Source: Candidatus Cloacimonadota bacterium (lineage in GTDB: Bacteria; Cloacimonadota; Cloacimonadia; Cloacimonadales; Cloacimonadaceae). Taken from it: a stretch of DNA of 26,398 nucleotides. Below the pieces are notes generated by a model. It searched no databases. It had not been told where the DNA came from and was given only the letters and a program-made list of their open reading frames with translations. Location: assembly GCA_028681035.1 (NCBI GenBank), contig JAQUJJ010000042.1, positions 1-26,398 of the forward strand, in the 5' to 3' direction. The position numbers and the translations under genes are program-made. Within the stretch, counting starts at the first letter, position 1; each line of letters starts with the position of its first letter. Of the stretch, positions 1 to 7,106 are shown one piece after another.

Positions 1-638
1 GTTGCAACTTTCGCTGTCCTTACTGCCACAACCCCAGTGTAGTGGATCCCAAACGTTATAGCAATACCCTTGATACAGAAGCAGTTCTGCGCTTTCTTTA
101 TCGTCGCCGTAAGAAACTTGGGGCTGTGGTGGTATCCGGTGGAGAACCAACCTTGCAGGACGATCTTATTCCCTTTTTAAAGCTGCTTAAGGCTATGCGC
201 TTTAAAGTTAAGCTGGATACCAATGGCTCACTGCCCGAAGTTTTGGAAATAGTTGCAAACAGCCGCTTGGTGGATTATTATGCCATGGACCTAAAAGCCC
301 CGCTCCCTTTGTACAAGCTGGTTTCCGGTAGCGATATTGATACTGAGCTTATCCTGAAGAGCATGGATATCATTAGGCGCGCTGGTGTAACTTATGAATT
401 CCGCAGTACTTACTTTGATGCGCTGCTGTCTCTGAATGACCTCTCTGCTATGCAAGAGCTGTTAAAACCAGGGGATAAGTTTACCATTCAGGAATGCCGC
501 TATGGTAACAACCTTGTGGAACTTAGCAAGCCCAATCAAGGCAGCAACGATTTGCCACTAAGTGAAAGCTCCGCATGCCAGTCATTCATTGGCTGGGGTA
601 AACAGCATAGCATTAATGTAAGTATTCGCAGCTTATGA
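1..638 (+). CDS. nrdG: Anaerobic ribonucleoside-triphosphate reductase activating protein (radical SAM), 5' end missing
   Basis: Radical SAM activase that would install the glycyl radical on the anaerobic class III ribonucleotide reductase. The frame is open from the window edge, with bases 3-5 as the first full codon. It opens with CNFRCPYCHNP, a CX3CX2C cluster that binds the [4Fe-4S]/SAM centre, so the true start lies upstream. The GTG at 42 is internal. A glycine-rich SGGEPTLQ motif follows about 40 residues later, as expected for SAM binding, and then YYAMDLKAP, typical of the NrdG2-type branch. The TGA stop overlaps the next start (ATGA at 635-638), so the two genes are translationally coupled. 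The reductase itself is not in the window. Other pyruvate formate-lyase-activase-like enzymes share this architecture, so the substrate is inferred. Confidence 0.85.
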   Translation, partial: CNFRCPYCHNPSVVDPKRYSNTLDTEAVLRFLYRRRKKLGAVVVSGGEPTLQDDLIPFLKLLKAMRFKVKLDTNGSLPEVLEIVANSRLVDYYAMDLKAPLPLYKLVSGSDIDTELILKSMDIIRRAGVTYEFRSTYFDALLSLNDLSAMQELLKPGDKFTIQECRYGNNLVELSKPNQGSNDLPLSESSACQSFIGWGKQHSINVSIRSL

Positions 639-3085
639 AGCAAGTAGATATAGAGCATCTTCTGCCTCTGGTGGATAAACCCTCTCGCTACATAGATCAC
701 GAGATTAACGCGTGCAGGAAATCCTTTTCCGCTGCCAAAGTGCGTTTTGCCTTTGCCTTTCCAGATGTTTACGAGCTTGGTATCTCGCATCTTGGCTTAA
801 AGATACTATACAGCATTGTCAATGGACTCGATTTTGCTATGGCGGATAGGGCATACCTGCCTTGGATAGATTTAGCCAAGCTGATGCGAGAAGAGAAGCT
901 TAAGCTATTCGGATGGGAAAGCAGGATAGAGCTAAGTGCTTTTGATGTGCTGGGGATTACTCTGCAAAGCGAACTTACCTTCACCAATGTGCTGGAAGTG
1001 ATAGATTTAAGCGGACTTGCTTTGCACTCAGACCAGCGTTTGGAGACCGATCCTATTGTCATGGCGGGTGGTCCTTGCGCTACCAATCCTCTGCCTTTAT
1101 TGCCTTTTATAGACGTGTTCTATATCGGCGAGGCGGAAGAGGGGATAATCGAGATAGCTAATATCCTCGCAAAGCACCCAAACCGCAAGGAACGCCTGAA
1201 ACACATAGCTGAGCTGGATTGCTGCTATGTACCAAGTTTGCATGCAGAGCAACTAAGCGTTCGTAGCCGTAAATATACCGGCTTTCATGAATCTACTTTA
1301 CAGCATAAACCTCAGCTCTTATCTTGGCAATTGGCTACTCATAACCGCTATGTTGCAGAGATAATGCGTGGCTGTTCTCGTGGCTGCCGTTTCTGTCATG
1401 CGGGTTATTTTTACAGACCAGTGAGAGAGCGAGCTCCAGAGGATATTCTAAATGACCTGCTTGCTGAAATTCAGGCTTCGGGTTGGGATGAAGCGGGGCT
1501 TATATCCCTCTCCAGTAGCGATTATTCCTGCATTCAGGACTTGCTACTAAAGCTGCTAAGTACCGTGGATACCAATAAAACCCATATATCTTTGCCATCG
1601 CTGCGGGTGGATAGCCTTAGTGAGGAGCTGGTGCAGGTGATGAAGAACCTTGGCAGAGAGGGCTTAACCATCGCTCCCGAAGCAGGTTCAGAACGGCTGC
1701 GGATGGTGATAAACAAGAACCTTAGCGAAGCGGATATTGTAAAAGGCATAGACACCGCTATCCGCCTCGGCTGGCAAAAGATAAAGCTATACTTCATGCT
1801 GGGGCTGCCCACCGAAGAAGAAAGCGATATAGATGCCATAATCTCGTTAATAGATTTAATCAACACGATGGGGAAGAGACGCTTACAGATAAACGTTACG
1901 CTTTCACCTTTCGTGCCAAAGCCTTTCACTCCCTTCCAATGGGCTGCCATGCTGGATAGGGACACTTTGCTGGATAGAGCCAGACGCATAAAAGCGGCTT
2001 TCGTAAAAGCTCGCAACATCAAGGTGAAATACCATACTATCGAGACCTCTATTCTGGAAGCAGCTATTACTCGTGGTGATGAGCAGATGGCAGCGGTTAT
2101 TGAAGCTGCATGGAGGCAGGGAGCTTGTTTTGATGGCTGGAGCGAGTGTTTCGATTATTCACTCTGGGAAAGTGCTTTTAAGCAGACTAATACAAATATA
2201 GCGCATTATCTAGAAGCAAGAAAGACGGATGACACGCTGCCTTGGGATTTTATCGATATCGGCGTGTGTAAGACATTTCTGAAAGCAGAATGGGACAAGG
2301 CGCAGCAGGGTGTTCAGACCACTGATTGCAGGGATATCTGCTCTATGTGTGGCGTGTGTAACGATGAAGTGCAAACCAGCACCAGCACAACGACCAAGCT
2401 GAACACCAGCACGTCCACTATCACATATTCACGTCCCCCAATTATTCACCCTCCTGGCACTGTAGTACGTCCCAATTATCGCTACCGGGTTTTTTATCAA
2501 AAGGTGGGATTATTACGCTTTATCTCGCATCTGGACTGGATGCGGATGTTATTCCGCAGGATAGCTATTTTAGACATGCAAACGGTGTTTACTCAAGGCT
2601 TTTCGCCACATCCAAAGGTTAGCCTTTCCCCGCCTCTGCCAGTTGGCGTAGAGGGCATGGGAGAGTTCTTTGATATCTCTTTTTATGCTCCCTATCCGCC
2701 AGAGATGATCCTAAGTGAGTTCCGTAACACCCGCATACCGGAGTTTAACCTTTTATCTTGCGATACCTTACAGGGCAAAGCTTTGCTACCTGTTAGCGAA
2801 CTAATATCTCTTACCATTCCTTTGGAAATGGTGGCAGAAGCCGCTGGCAAAATAGCAGAATTTAACAAGCAAGAAAGCTATATCTTCACCAAGACTACTC
2901 CCACCCGCCAAAAGAGCTATGACCTCTGCAAAATCATTCAGAGTATAGAATTGATAGACAACGAAATACGTGTGTGTAAGCTATTGGAAAGCCCCTCTGT
3001 ATATGATGTGTTAGTGGCACTGCTAAATTGGGAGAAAAAGAAGCTTTATAGCATGCCCCTCAAGCGTTTAAACTTTATTATGTAA
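635..3085 (+). CDS. B12-binding/radical SAM protein fused to DUF2344 (TIGR03960-TIGR03936 type)
   Basis: Large 816-residue protein of unproven function. The N-terminal ~200 residues resemble a cobalamin-binding-like fold (ISHLGLKILY, then a GGPCATNPLP loop). A radical SAM core follows, with MRGCSRGCRFCHAG placing the cluster cysteines at C247, C251 and C254, and with an EAGSERLR motif downstream. A second Cys cluster sits at C565, C569, C572 and C575 (CX3CX2CX2C) and could bind another Fe-S centre or zinc. It is followed by a Ser/Thr-rich linker at about 580-605. From about residue 613 to the end is DUF2344 (RFISHLDWMR, GFSPHPKVSLSPPLPVG). In other bacteria this fusion often lies near RNase G/E and ribosomal protein genes (family knowledge). 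Here it is coupled to nrdG upstream and 16 bp from a zinc-ribbon gene. Family assignment is firm; the reaction is unknown. Confidence 0.9.
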   Translation: MKQVDIEHLLPLVDKPSRYIDHEINACRKSFSAAKVRFAFAFPDVYELGISHLGLKILYSIVNGLDFAMADRAYLPWIDLAKLMREEKLKLFGWESRIELSAFDVLGITLQSELTFTNVLEVIDLSGLALHSDQRLETDPIVMAGGPCATNPLPLLPFIDVFYIGEAEEGIIEIANILAKHPNRKERLKHIAELDCCYVPSLHAEQLSVRSRKYTGFHESTLQHKPQLLSWQLATHNRYVAEIMRGCSRGCRFCHAGYFYRPVRERAPEDILNDLLAEIQASGWDEAGLISLSSSDYSCIQDLLLKLLSTVDTNKTHISLPSLRVDSLSEELVQVMKNLGREGLTIAPEAGSERLRMVINKNLSEADIVKGIDTAIRLGWQKIKLYFMLGLPTEEESDIDAIISLIDLINTMGKRRLQINVTLSPFVPKPFTPFQWAAMLDRDTLLDRARRIKAAFVKARNIKVKYHTIETSILEAAITRGDEQMAAVIEAAWRQGACFDGWSECFDYSLWESAFKQTNTNIAHYLEARKTDDTLPWDFIDIGVCKTFLKAEWDKAQQGVQTTDCRDICSMCGVCNDEVQTSTSTTTKLNTSTSTITYSRPPIIHPPGTVVRPNYRYRVFYQKVGLLRFISHLDWMRMLFRRIAILDMQTVFTQGFSPHPKVSLSPPLPVGVEGMGEFFDISFYAPYPPEMILSEFRNTRIPEFNLLSCDTLQGKALLPVSELISLTIPLEMVAEAAGKIAEFNKQESYIFTKTTPTRQKSYDLCKIIQSIELIDNEIRVCKLLESPSVYDVLVALLNWEKKKLYSMPLKRLNFIM

Positions 3086-3101
3086 AGCTAAGGCAAGCAC
3101 C

Positions 3102-3359
3102 ATGAGAACGGGTAAGATTATAGATATTCACTGCCGTTGTGGTTACAAGCTATTCCGTTACTTCAAAGCTGGTAAGGGACGCTTGCTGAAGTGTTTAATC
3201 AGCCGCCTCACCGATGATTATGTTGGCTTAAGCGGAGCAGAAACCTTTAGCAAGCCTACCTGCCCAAAGTGTGGAGAGGAATTGGGCATTGTTATGATGA
3301 TTCATGGAGAGCCTGCCCTAAAACTTAACCAAGGAACTATCCAAAGTATCCGTCTTTGA
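3102..3359 (+). CDS. Small zinc-ribbon protein, uncharacterised
   Basis: An 85-residue protein with two Cys pairs, C11-x-C13 and C54-PK-C57, that can form one zinc ribbon; C31 lies between them. There is no signal peptide or membrane segment. The start ATG follows 16 bp after the radical SAM gene, preceded by a weak AAGG-type ribosome site, so co-transcription is likely. Small ribbon proteins in this kind of position may bind RNA or zinc, but nothing in the sequence names a partner. I do not recognise the family beyond the ribbon. Confidence 0.7.
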   Translation: MRTGKIIDIHCRCGYKLFRYFKAGKGRLLKCLISRLTDDYVGLSGAETFSKPTCPKCGEELGIVMMIHGEPALKLNQGTIQSIRL

Positions 3360-3491
3360 ACTCCATTCGCAGTTCTTTCTTGCAAGCTATATGTGGTACC
3401 TGCCTAAGTCTTGCACAGATTTTAGGGCAGCTTATTAAGCTTACAAGTCTTATTTTATCAACAGGGTAGTGCGCTTAACCTAATATTCTAT

Positions 3492-3517
3492 TTGACAGAA
3501 TCGCTTAAGTCTATAAA
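3492..3517 (+). promoter_or_regulatory. Weak sigma70-like promoter candidate upstream of hppA
   Basis: TTGACA at 3492-3497 and TATAAA at 3512-3517, with a 14-bp spacer that is shorter than the usual 16-18. It lies in the 226-bp gap before the pyrophosphatase gene, whose ribosome site AGAGGT is at 3572-3577. Both boxes are good but the spacing is poor, so this is tentative. I see nothing else in this gap. Confidence 0.3.
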
Positions 3518-3585
3518 AAGCTCTTCACACAGGGAATGTAATCTTAAAAGCATTCTCAAATCCAAATTGTTAGAGGTATTATGAT

Positions 3586-5958
3586 ATGATAGCCATACCT
3601 ATTCTCTGGTTTATAGCACCTATTGGGGCAATCCTAGCATTGGTTTTCGCAATGGTATTCTTTTATCAGGTAAAAGCTCACGATCCTGGAACAGCAAGGA
3701 TGCAAGAGATTGCAGGTTATGTTCGTGAAGGTGCTTTTGCATACTTGAAGCAACAATATAAAGGTGTCGGAATATTCTTTATCGTTGCGTTCGTAATATT
3801 TCAAATTATGGTTTGGGGCTTAGGTGTTTTGCACTGGTTGGTGCCTTGGGCTTTCTTGACAGGTGGTTTCTTCAGTGGTTTGGCGGGCTATGTTGGCATG
3901 AATATTGCGACGCTGGCTTCCAACCGTACCGCACAAGCTTGCACAAAGAGCCTGAATAAAGGCTTAAAGGTTGCCTTCCGTGCAGGTGCCGTGATGGGCT
4001 TAACCGTTGTTGGGCTTGCCTTGATAGATATCTCTATTTGGTTTTATGTTTTAAATCGCTTTCAAGTGCCATTACAGAGTATAACAGTAATAATGCTTAG
4101 TTTCGGCATGGGCGCATCCACACAAGCTCTGTTTGCCCGTTTAGGCGGTGGTATTTTCACAAAAGCTGCCGATGTTGGAGCAGATTTGGTGGGCAAAGTA
4201 GAAGCTAATATCCCGGAAGACGACCCTCGCAATCCCGCTACCATCGCAGATAATGTGGGTGATAACGTTGGTGACGTAGCTGGCATGGGCGCAGATTTGT
4301 ATGAATCCTATGCAGGCTCTATCCTTGCCACTGCTGCCTTAGGAATGGGCGCAGTAGCCATGCTCGGCGAAAGCTATGCGCATTTAGCGATAAACTTTGT
4401 TACCGCACCCATGATACTAGCAGGTGTGGGAGCAATTCTCTCTATATTGGGCGTGTTTGTGGTTAGCGCAAAGGAAAATGCAGGCACCAAAGAACTGATG
4501 TTTGCCCTCAATAAAAGCGTGTATCTTAGCTCTGTGCTTATTGCTGTAGCCGCTTTTTTCATTACTAAGGTGCTGTTACCTTCAGATTACTATTTTGGAG
4601 TGTTTATCTCCACGGTTATCGGCTTAACGGCAGGTATCCTTATTGGTAGATTCACCGAGCTGGATACCTCACACAGCTATAAGCCCACCCGTGATATAGC
4701 GGCGCAATCTGAATATGGTCCAGCAACTGTAATCCTCGAGGGAATATCGGTTGGAATGCGTTCCACGGCAGCTCCGGTAATAACTATTGTTGTGGGTATC
4801 ATGGGGGCGTTTATTTGTAGCCACGGTTTTGCTTCGATAGAAATGGGGCTTTATGGCATCGGATTTGGTGCTGTTGGAATGCTTGCTACTTTGGGTGTTA
4901 CTCTGGCTATGGATGCCTTTGGGCCTATTGCTGATAATGCCGGGGGCAATGCACAGATGTGTAACCTTCCGGAACATGTGCGTGAAATGACAGATAATCT
5001 GGATTCAGTAGGCAACACAACTGCCGCTACGGGAAAAGGCTTTGCCATTGGCAGTGCAGCTCTTACAGCCATGGCTTTGCTTGCTGCTTATCTTGAAGAA
5101 GTGCGCGCAGGTCTGTTGCTAATTGGTGATAAAGCTGGACAAGTGCTATTTCTGAACATCCACTACAGCCCTAAGTTTAGCGAGCAAATACCACTTGCCA
5201 AAGCCTCAATATCAGACTTTATAAGCTTCTACCAGATCAATGTGCTAAACCCAAAGTTCCTCTTGGGTATATTTGTGGGTGCCATGGTGGCATTTGTGTT
5301 CTCTTCGCTAACTATAAAAGCCGTGGGACGTGCTGCCGGGGAAATGGTGAAGGAAGTGCGCCGTCAATTTAAAGAAATCCCTGGGATTATGGATGGCAGC
5401 GGTAAGCCGGACTATGCACGGTGCGTTAAAATATCCACCGTCGGTGCTCAAAAAGAAATGCTATTGCCGGCTTTAGTAGGTATTCTTACCCCCATTATTA
5501 CTGGTTTGATTTTTGGAGTTACTGGTGTTCTGGGAGTTTTAGTCGGTGCATTATCCAGTGGTTTTGTGCTGGCTGTGATGATGAATAACTCTGGTGGAGC
5601 TTGGGATAATGCCAAGAAATACGTGGAATCAGGCTTTCATGGTGGTAAGGGTTCTGATGGGCACAAAGCTACAATCGTGGGCGATACGGTGGGCGACCCA
5701 TTCAAAGATACCGCCGGACCCTGTATAAACATACTGATAAAGCTAATGAGCATGGTTTCTATTGTATTTGCGGGTTTGATTGTGGGATATTCATTAAATA
5801 TCGAGACTATCAATGCGCCCTTTAGCAATGTGAAACTGGATAAAGCCATGCATAATGAAGTGATTAGAATTAATAAAGCTGATTATGATAAAATCCAGAG
5901 TTTAGATAGTCCTGATTTGGTGTCTGATGGCGCTGAAAATGATAAGTCAGTGAGATAA
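3586..5958 (+). CDS. hppA: Membrane-bound K+-dependent ion-translocating pyrophosphatase, probably Na+-pumping
   Basis: Hydrolyses PPi and pumps Na+ and/or H+ across the cytoplasmic membrane. The 790 residues hold about 16 hydrophobic segments. The substrate signature D196VGADLVGKVE is intact, followed by DNVGDNVGDVAGMGADLYES and later DAFGPIADNAGGN. The K+-dependence site reads GNTTAATGKG (476-485) with Ala480 and Gly483. K+-independent enzymes have Lys and Thr there (established family knowledge). The ion-gate Glu sits at E240 in DLYESY, the place seen in Na+-PPases. H+-PPases usually have DLFGSYAE, with the Glu shifted. The protein is longer than the usual 650-730 residues, with a charged C-terminal tail of about 40 residues. 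The ATG at 3586 is chosen because AGAGGT lies 8 bp upstream; the ATG at 3581 runs straight into a stop. A hairpin terminator follows. Confidence 0.97.
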   Translation: MIAIPILWFIAPIGAILALVFAMVFFYQVKAHDPGTARMQEIAGYVREGAFAYLKQQYKGVGIFFIVAFVIFQIMVWGLGVLHWLVPWAFLTGGFFSGLAGYVGMNIATLASNRTAQACTKSLNKGLKVAFRAGAVMGLTVVGLALIDISIWFYVLNRFQVPLQSITVIMLSFGMGASTQALFARLGGGIFTKAADVGADLVGKVEANIPEDDPRNPATIADNVGDNVGDVAGMGADLYESYAGSILATAALGMGAVAMLGESYAHLAINFVTAPMILAGVGAILSILGVFVVSAKENAGTKELMFALNKSVYLSSVLIAVAAFFITKVLLPSDYYFGVFISTVIGLTAGILIGRFTELDTSHSYKPTRDIAAQSEYGPATVILEGISVGMRSTAAPVITIVVGIMGAFICSHGFASIEMGLYGIGFGAVGMLATLGVTLAMDAFGPIADNAGGNAQMCNLPEHVREMTDNLDSVGNTTAATGKGFAIGSAALTAMALLAAYLEEVRAGLLLIGDKAGQVLFLNIHYSPKFSEQIPLAKASISDFISFYQINVLNPKFLLGIFVGAMVAFVFSSLTIKAVGRAAGEMVKEVRRQFKEIPGIMDGSGKPDYARCVKISTVGAQKEMLLPALVGILTPIITGLIFGVTGVLGVLVGALSSGFVLAVMMNNSGGAWDNAKKYVESGFHGGKGSDGHKATIVGDTVGDPFKDTAGPCINILIKLMSMVSIVFAGLIVGYSLNIETINAPFSNVKLDKAMHNEVIRINKADYDKIQSLDSPDLVSDGAENDKSVR

Positions 5959-5994
5959 GAGCCTCCCTGTTATGTTTATTGGGAGATAAAGTTA

Positions 5995-6028
5995 CAGAGT
6001 TCGGATGAATATCCGAACTCTGCTTTTA
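5995..6028 (+). terminator. Rho-independent terminator after hppA
   Basis: A perfect 12-bp stem (CAGAGTTCGGAT at 5995-6006 with its complement at 6011-6022) and a GAAT loop, followed by CTTTTAT. It lies 36 bp after the hppA stop, between convergent hppA and ndk. The reverse-strand T tract is poor, so it mainly serves hppA. Confidence 0.85.
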
Positions 6029-6052
6029 TGAACTGTACTTTTATGAACTGTA
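6023..6052. repeat. 15-bp perfect tandem duplication after the hppA terminator
   Basis: CTTTTATGAACTGTA at 6023-6037 is repeated exactly at 6038-6052. The unit starts in the T tract of the terminator, so the duplication copied the tract together with flanking bases. It is probably a replication-slippage product. Confidence 0.9.
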
Positions 6053-6102
6053 CTTTCTGATTAACTGAGAATAGTAAAACTTATCAGTTTGCTACAAGCC
6101 CG

Positions 6103-6507
6103 TTAAACCTCAAAGATAACGCCAATTTCTTTTCTTGCGCTTGCCAAAGAGTCTGAGGCATGCACTCCGTTTTCAGTTACCCCTTCTCCAAAGAGAAAGC
6201 GTATTGTGCCAGGTTTGCGCTTTTCTGGTTCAACAGCTCCGATTAGCTCCCGTAAATCGTGAATAGCATTGTCCTTTTCCACTATTATCGCTACTGTATC
6301 GGCTGAGGTCATAAACTCTACCAAGCCCTTGAAAAAGTTTTTGCCAACATGCTCTGCATAAAACAGAGAGGCAAGTTCAGAATCAAAGCGAAAGAGCTTT
6401 AAAGCTGCAATATGATAGCCACCTTTTTCCAGCAAAGAGATTATATGCCCAATATGCTTATGTTGCACTGCATTGGGCTTAATCAGCAATAATGATTGTT
6501 CTGCCAT
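6103..6507 (-). CDS. ndk: Nucleoside diphosphate kinase
   Basis: Transfers the gamma phosphate from NTPs to NDPs through a phospho-histidine. The 134 residues match the usual bacterial length of about 135-150. K10 lies in LLLIKPNAV, and the catalytic H116 lies in ENGVHASDS, where the canonical form is xxNxxHGSDS. Conserved Arg positions are present at R86 and R103. Some positions diverge: the usual RGDF after PGTIR reads RFLF, and the nucleotide-contacting Thr after the LIG element is not evident, so the enzyme is somewhat atypical. The ATG shares its A with the upstream gene's TGA (TGATG), and there is no clear separate ribosome site, so translation is probably coupled. Confidence 0.93.
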   Translation of the reverse strand: MAEQSLLLIKPNAVQHKHIGHIISLLEKGGYHIAALKLFRFDSELASLFYAEHVGKNFFKGLVEFMTSADTVAIIVEKDNAIHDLRELIGAVEPEKRKPGTIRFLFGEGVTENGVHASDSLASARKEIGVIFEV

Positions 6508-6827
6508 CAGCTTGAATATTCGGTCTCTATGTAGTCCAAAGCAGCTACTTTGATAGCGATGTCACGGTTTAGCACCATGCTCATTTTAATCTTGTGTTTA
6601 AGTACATCCATCCAAACTTCAAAGAGTTCACTTGGTTTAAACTCCACACCTGTATAGAGCTTGAGCATGTCCTGATAAAAATCGTCACGGTCGGAATCAA
6701 CCCTTGCTATCACTAGTTTATGGGTATCAGAGCAAACATCATAGTCTTTGTAACGCACATCGACAACTGCATAGCCAAGTTTAAGCAGGTTCTCGAAATT
6801 AACTTGTAAATCTTCATGACTGGTCAT
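6507..6827 (-). CDS. Uncharacterised 106-residue protein coupled to ndk
   Basis: A soluble acidic protein with no signal peptide, membrane segment or obvious catalytic motif. The N-terminal half looks alpha/beta (GYAVVDVRYKDYD, HKLVIARVDSD). The C-terminal half looks helical and ends with NRDIAIKVAALDYIE. That phrase is faintly like stretches in some multidomain signalling proteins, but no such domain is present. A clear AGGAG lies just upstream of the ATG. Its TGA overlaps the ndk start by one base, so it is the first gene of a two-gene operon. I do not recognise the family. Being coupled to ndk might suggest nucleotide metabolism or regulation, but that is only context. Confidence 0.75.
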   Translation of the reverse strand: MTSHEDLQVNFENLLKLGYAVVDVRYKDYDVCSDTHKLVIARVDSDRDDFYQDMLKLYTGVEFKPSELFEVWMDVLKHKIKMSMVLNRDIAIKVAALDYIETEYSS

Positions 6828-6848
6828 CTTCTATACTCCTATGGTTAA

Positions 6849-6854
6849 ATTATA
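6849..6854 (-). promoter_or_regulatory. Candidate -10 box for the ndk operon
   Basis: On the minus strand the hexamer is a perfect TATAAT, 21 bp upstream of the ATG at 6827, with AGGAG between them. No convincing -35 box is seen at 16-18 bp, and the leader would be very short. Confidence 0.35.
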
Positions 6855-6930
6855 CTCGACAAAAAGAAGGCAATTGCTTTCCTTGTTTGCAACGAAGTGA
6901 GTTTTGGCTTTGGTGTCAAGAACTATTTGT

Positions 6931-7005
6931 AAGTGAGAGCTACGCAAGCGTGAGCTAAGCAAGTGAGAGCTTTGCAGGTGAGAACAGAGTATGTGAGAAA
7001 CATGT
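6931..7005. repeat. Five degenerate 15-bp tandem repeats containing GTGAG
   Basis: Five consecutive 15-bp units start at 6931, 6946, 6961, 6976 and 6991. Unit 1 is AAGTGAGAGCTACGC, unit 3 AAGTGAGAGCTTTGC and unit 4 AGGTGAGAACAGAGT. The GTGAG core keeps exact 15-bp spacing while the flanks drift. The array lies between the divergent ndk operon and uvrB and faces an inverted copy at 7030-7088. Confidence 0.8.
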
Positions 7006-7029
7006 ATCACTATAAATCTCACCATTAAA

Positions 7030-7088
7030 TCTCACTTGTGTGCAGCACTCTCACCTGCGAAGCTCTCACTTGTGCGCAGCACTCTCAC
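7030..7088. repeat. 34-bp tandem repeat (1.7 copies), inverted partner of the GTGAGA array
   Basis: The 25 bases at 7030-7054 recur at 7064-7088 with one T/C difference, giving a 34-bp period. TCTCAC occurs at 7017, 7030, 7049, 7064 and 7083. Bases 7049-7071 are the reverse complement of 6961-6983 with one mismatch in 23. The array ends 18 bp before the uvrB ATG, so part of it would lie in the uvrB leader or promoter zone. Confidence 0.8.
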
Positions 7089-7106
7089 TTTTTATAAGAG
7101 GTATAA

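Noticed and set aside
6831..7025. Minus-strand 64-codon frame with SHLQSSHLLSSRL repeats
   Set aside because: It is the translation of the 15-bp GTGAG array and overlaps the leader of the ndk operon.
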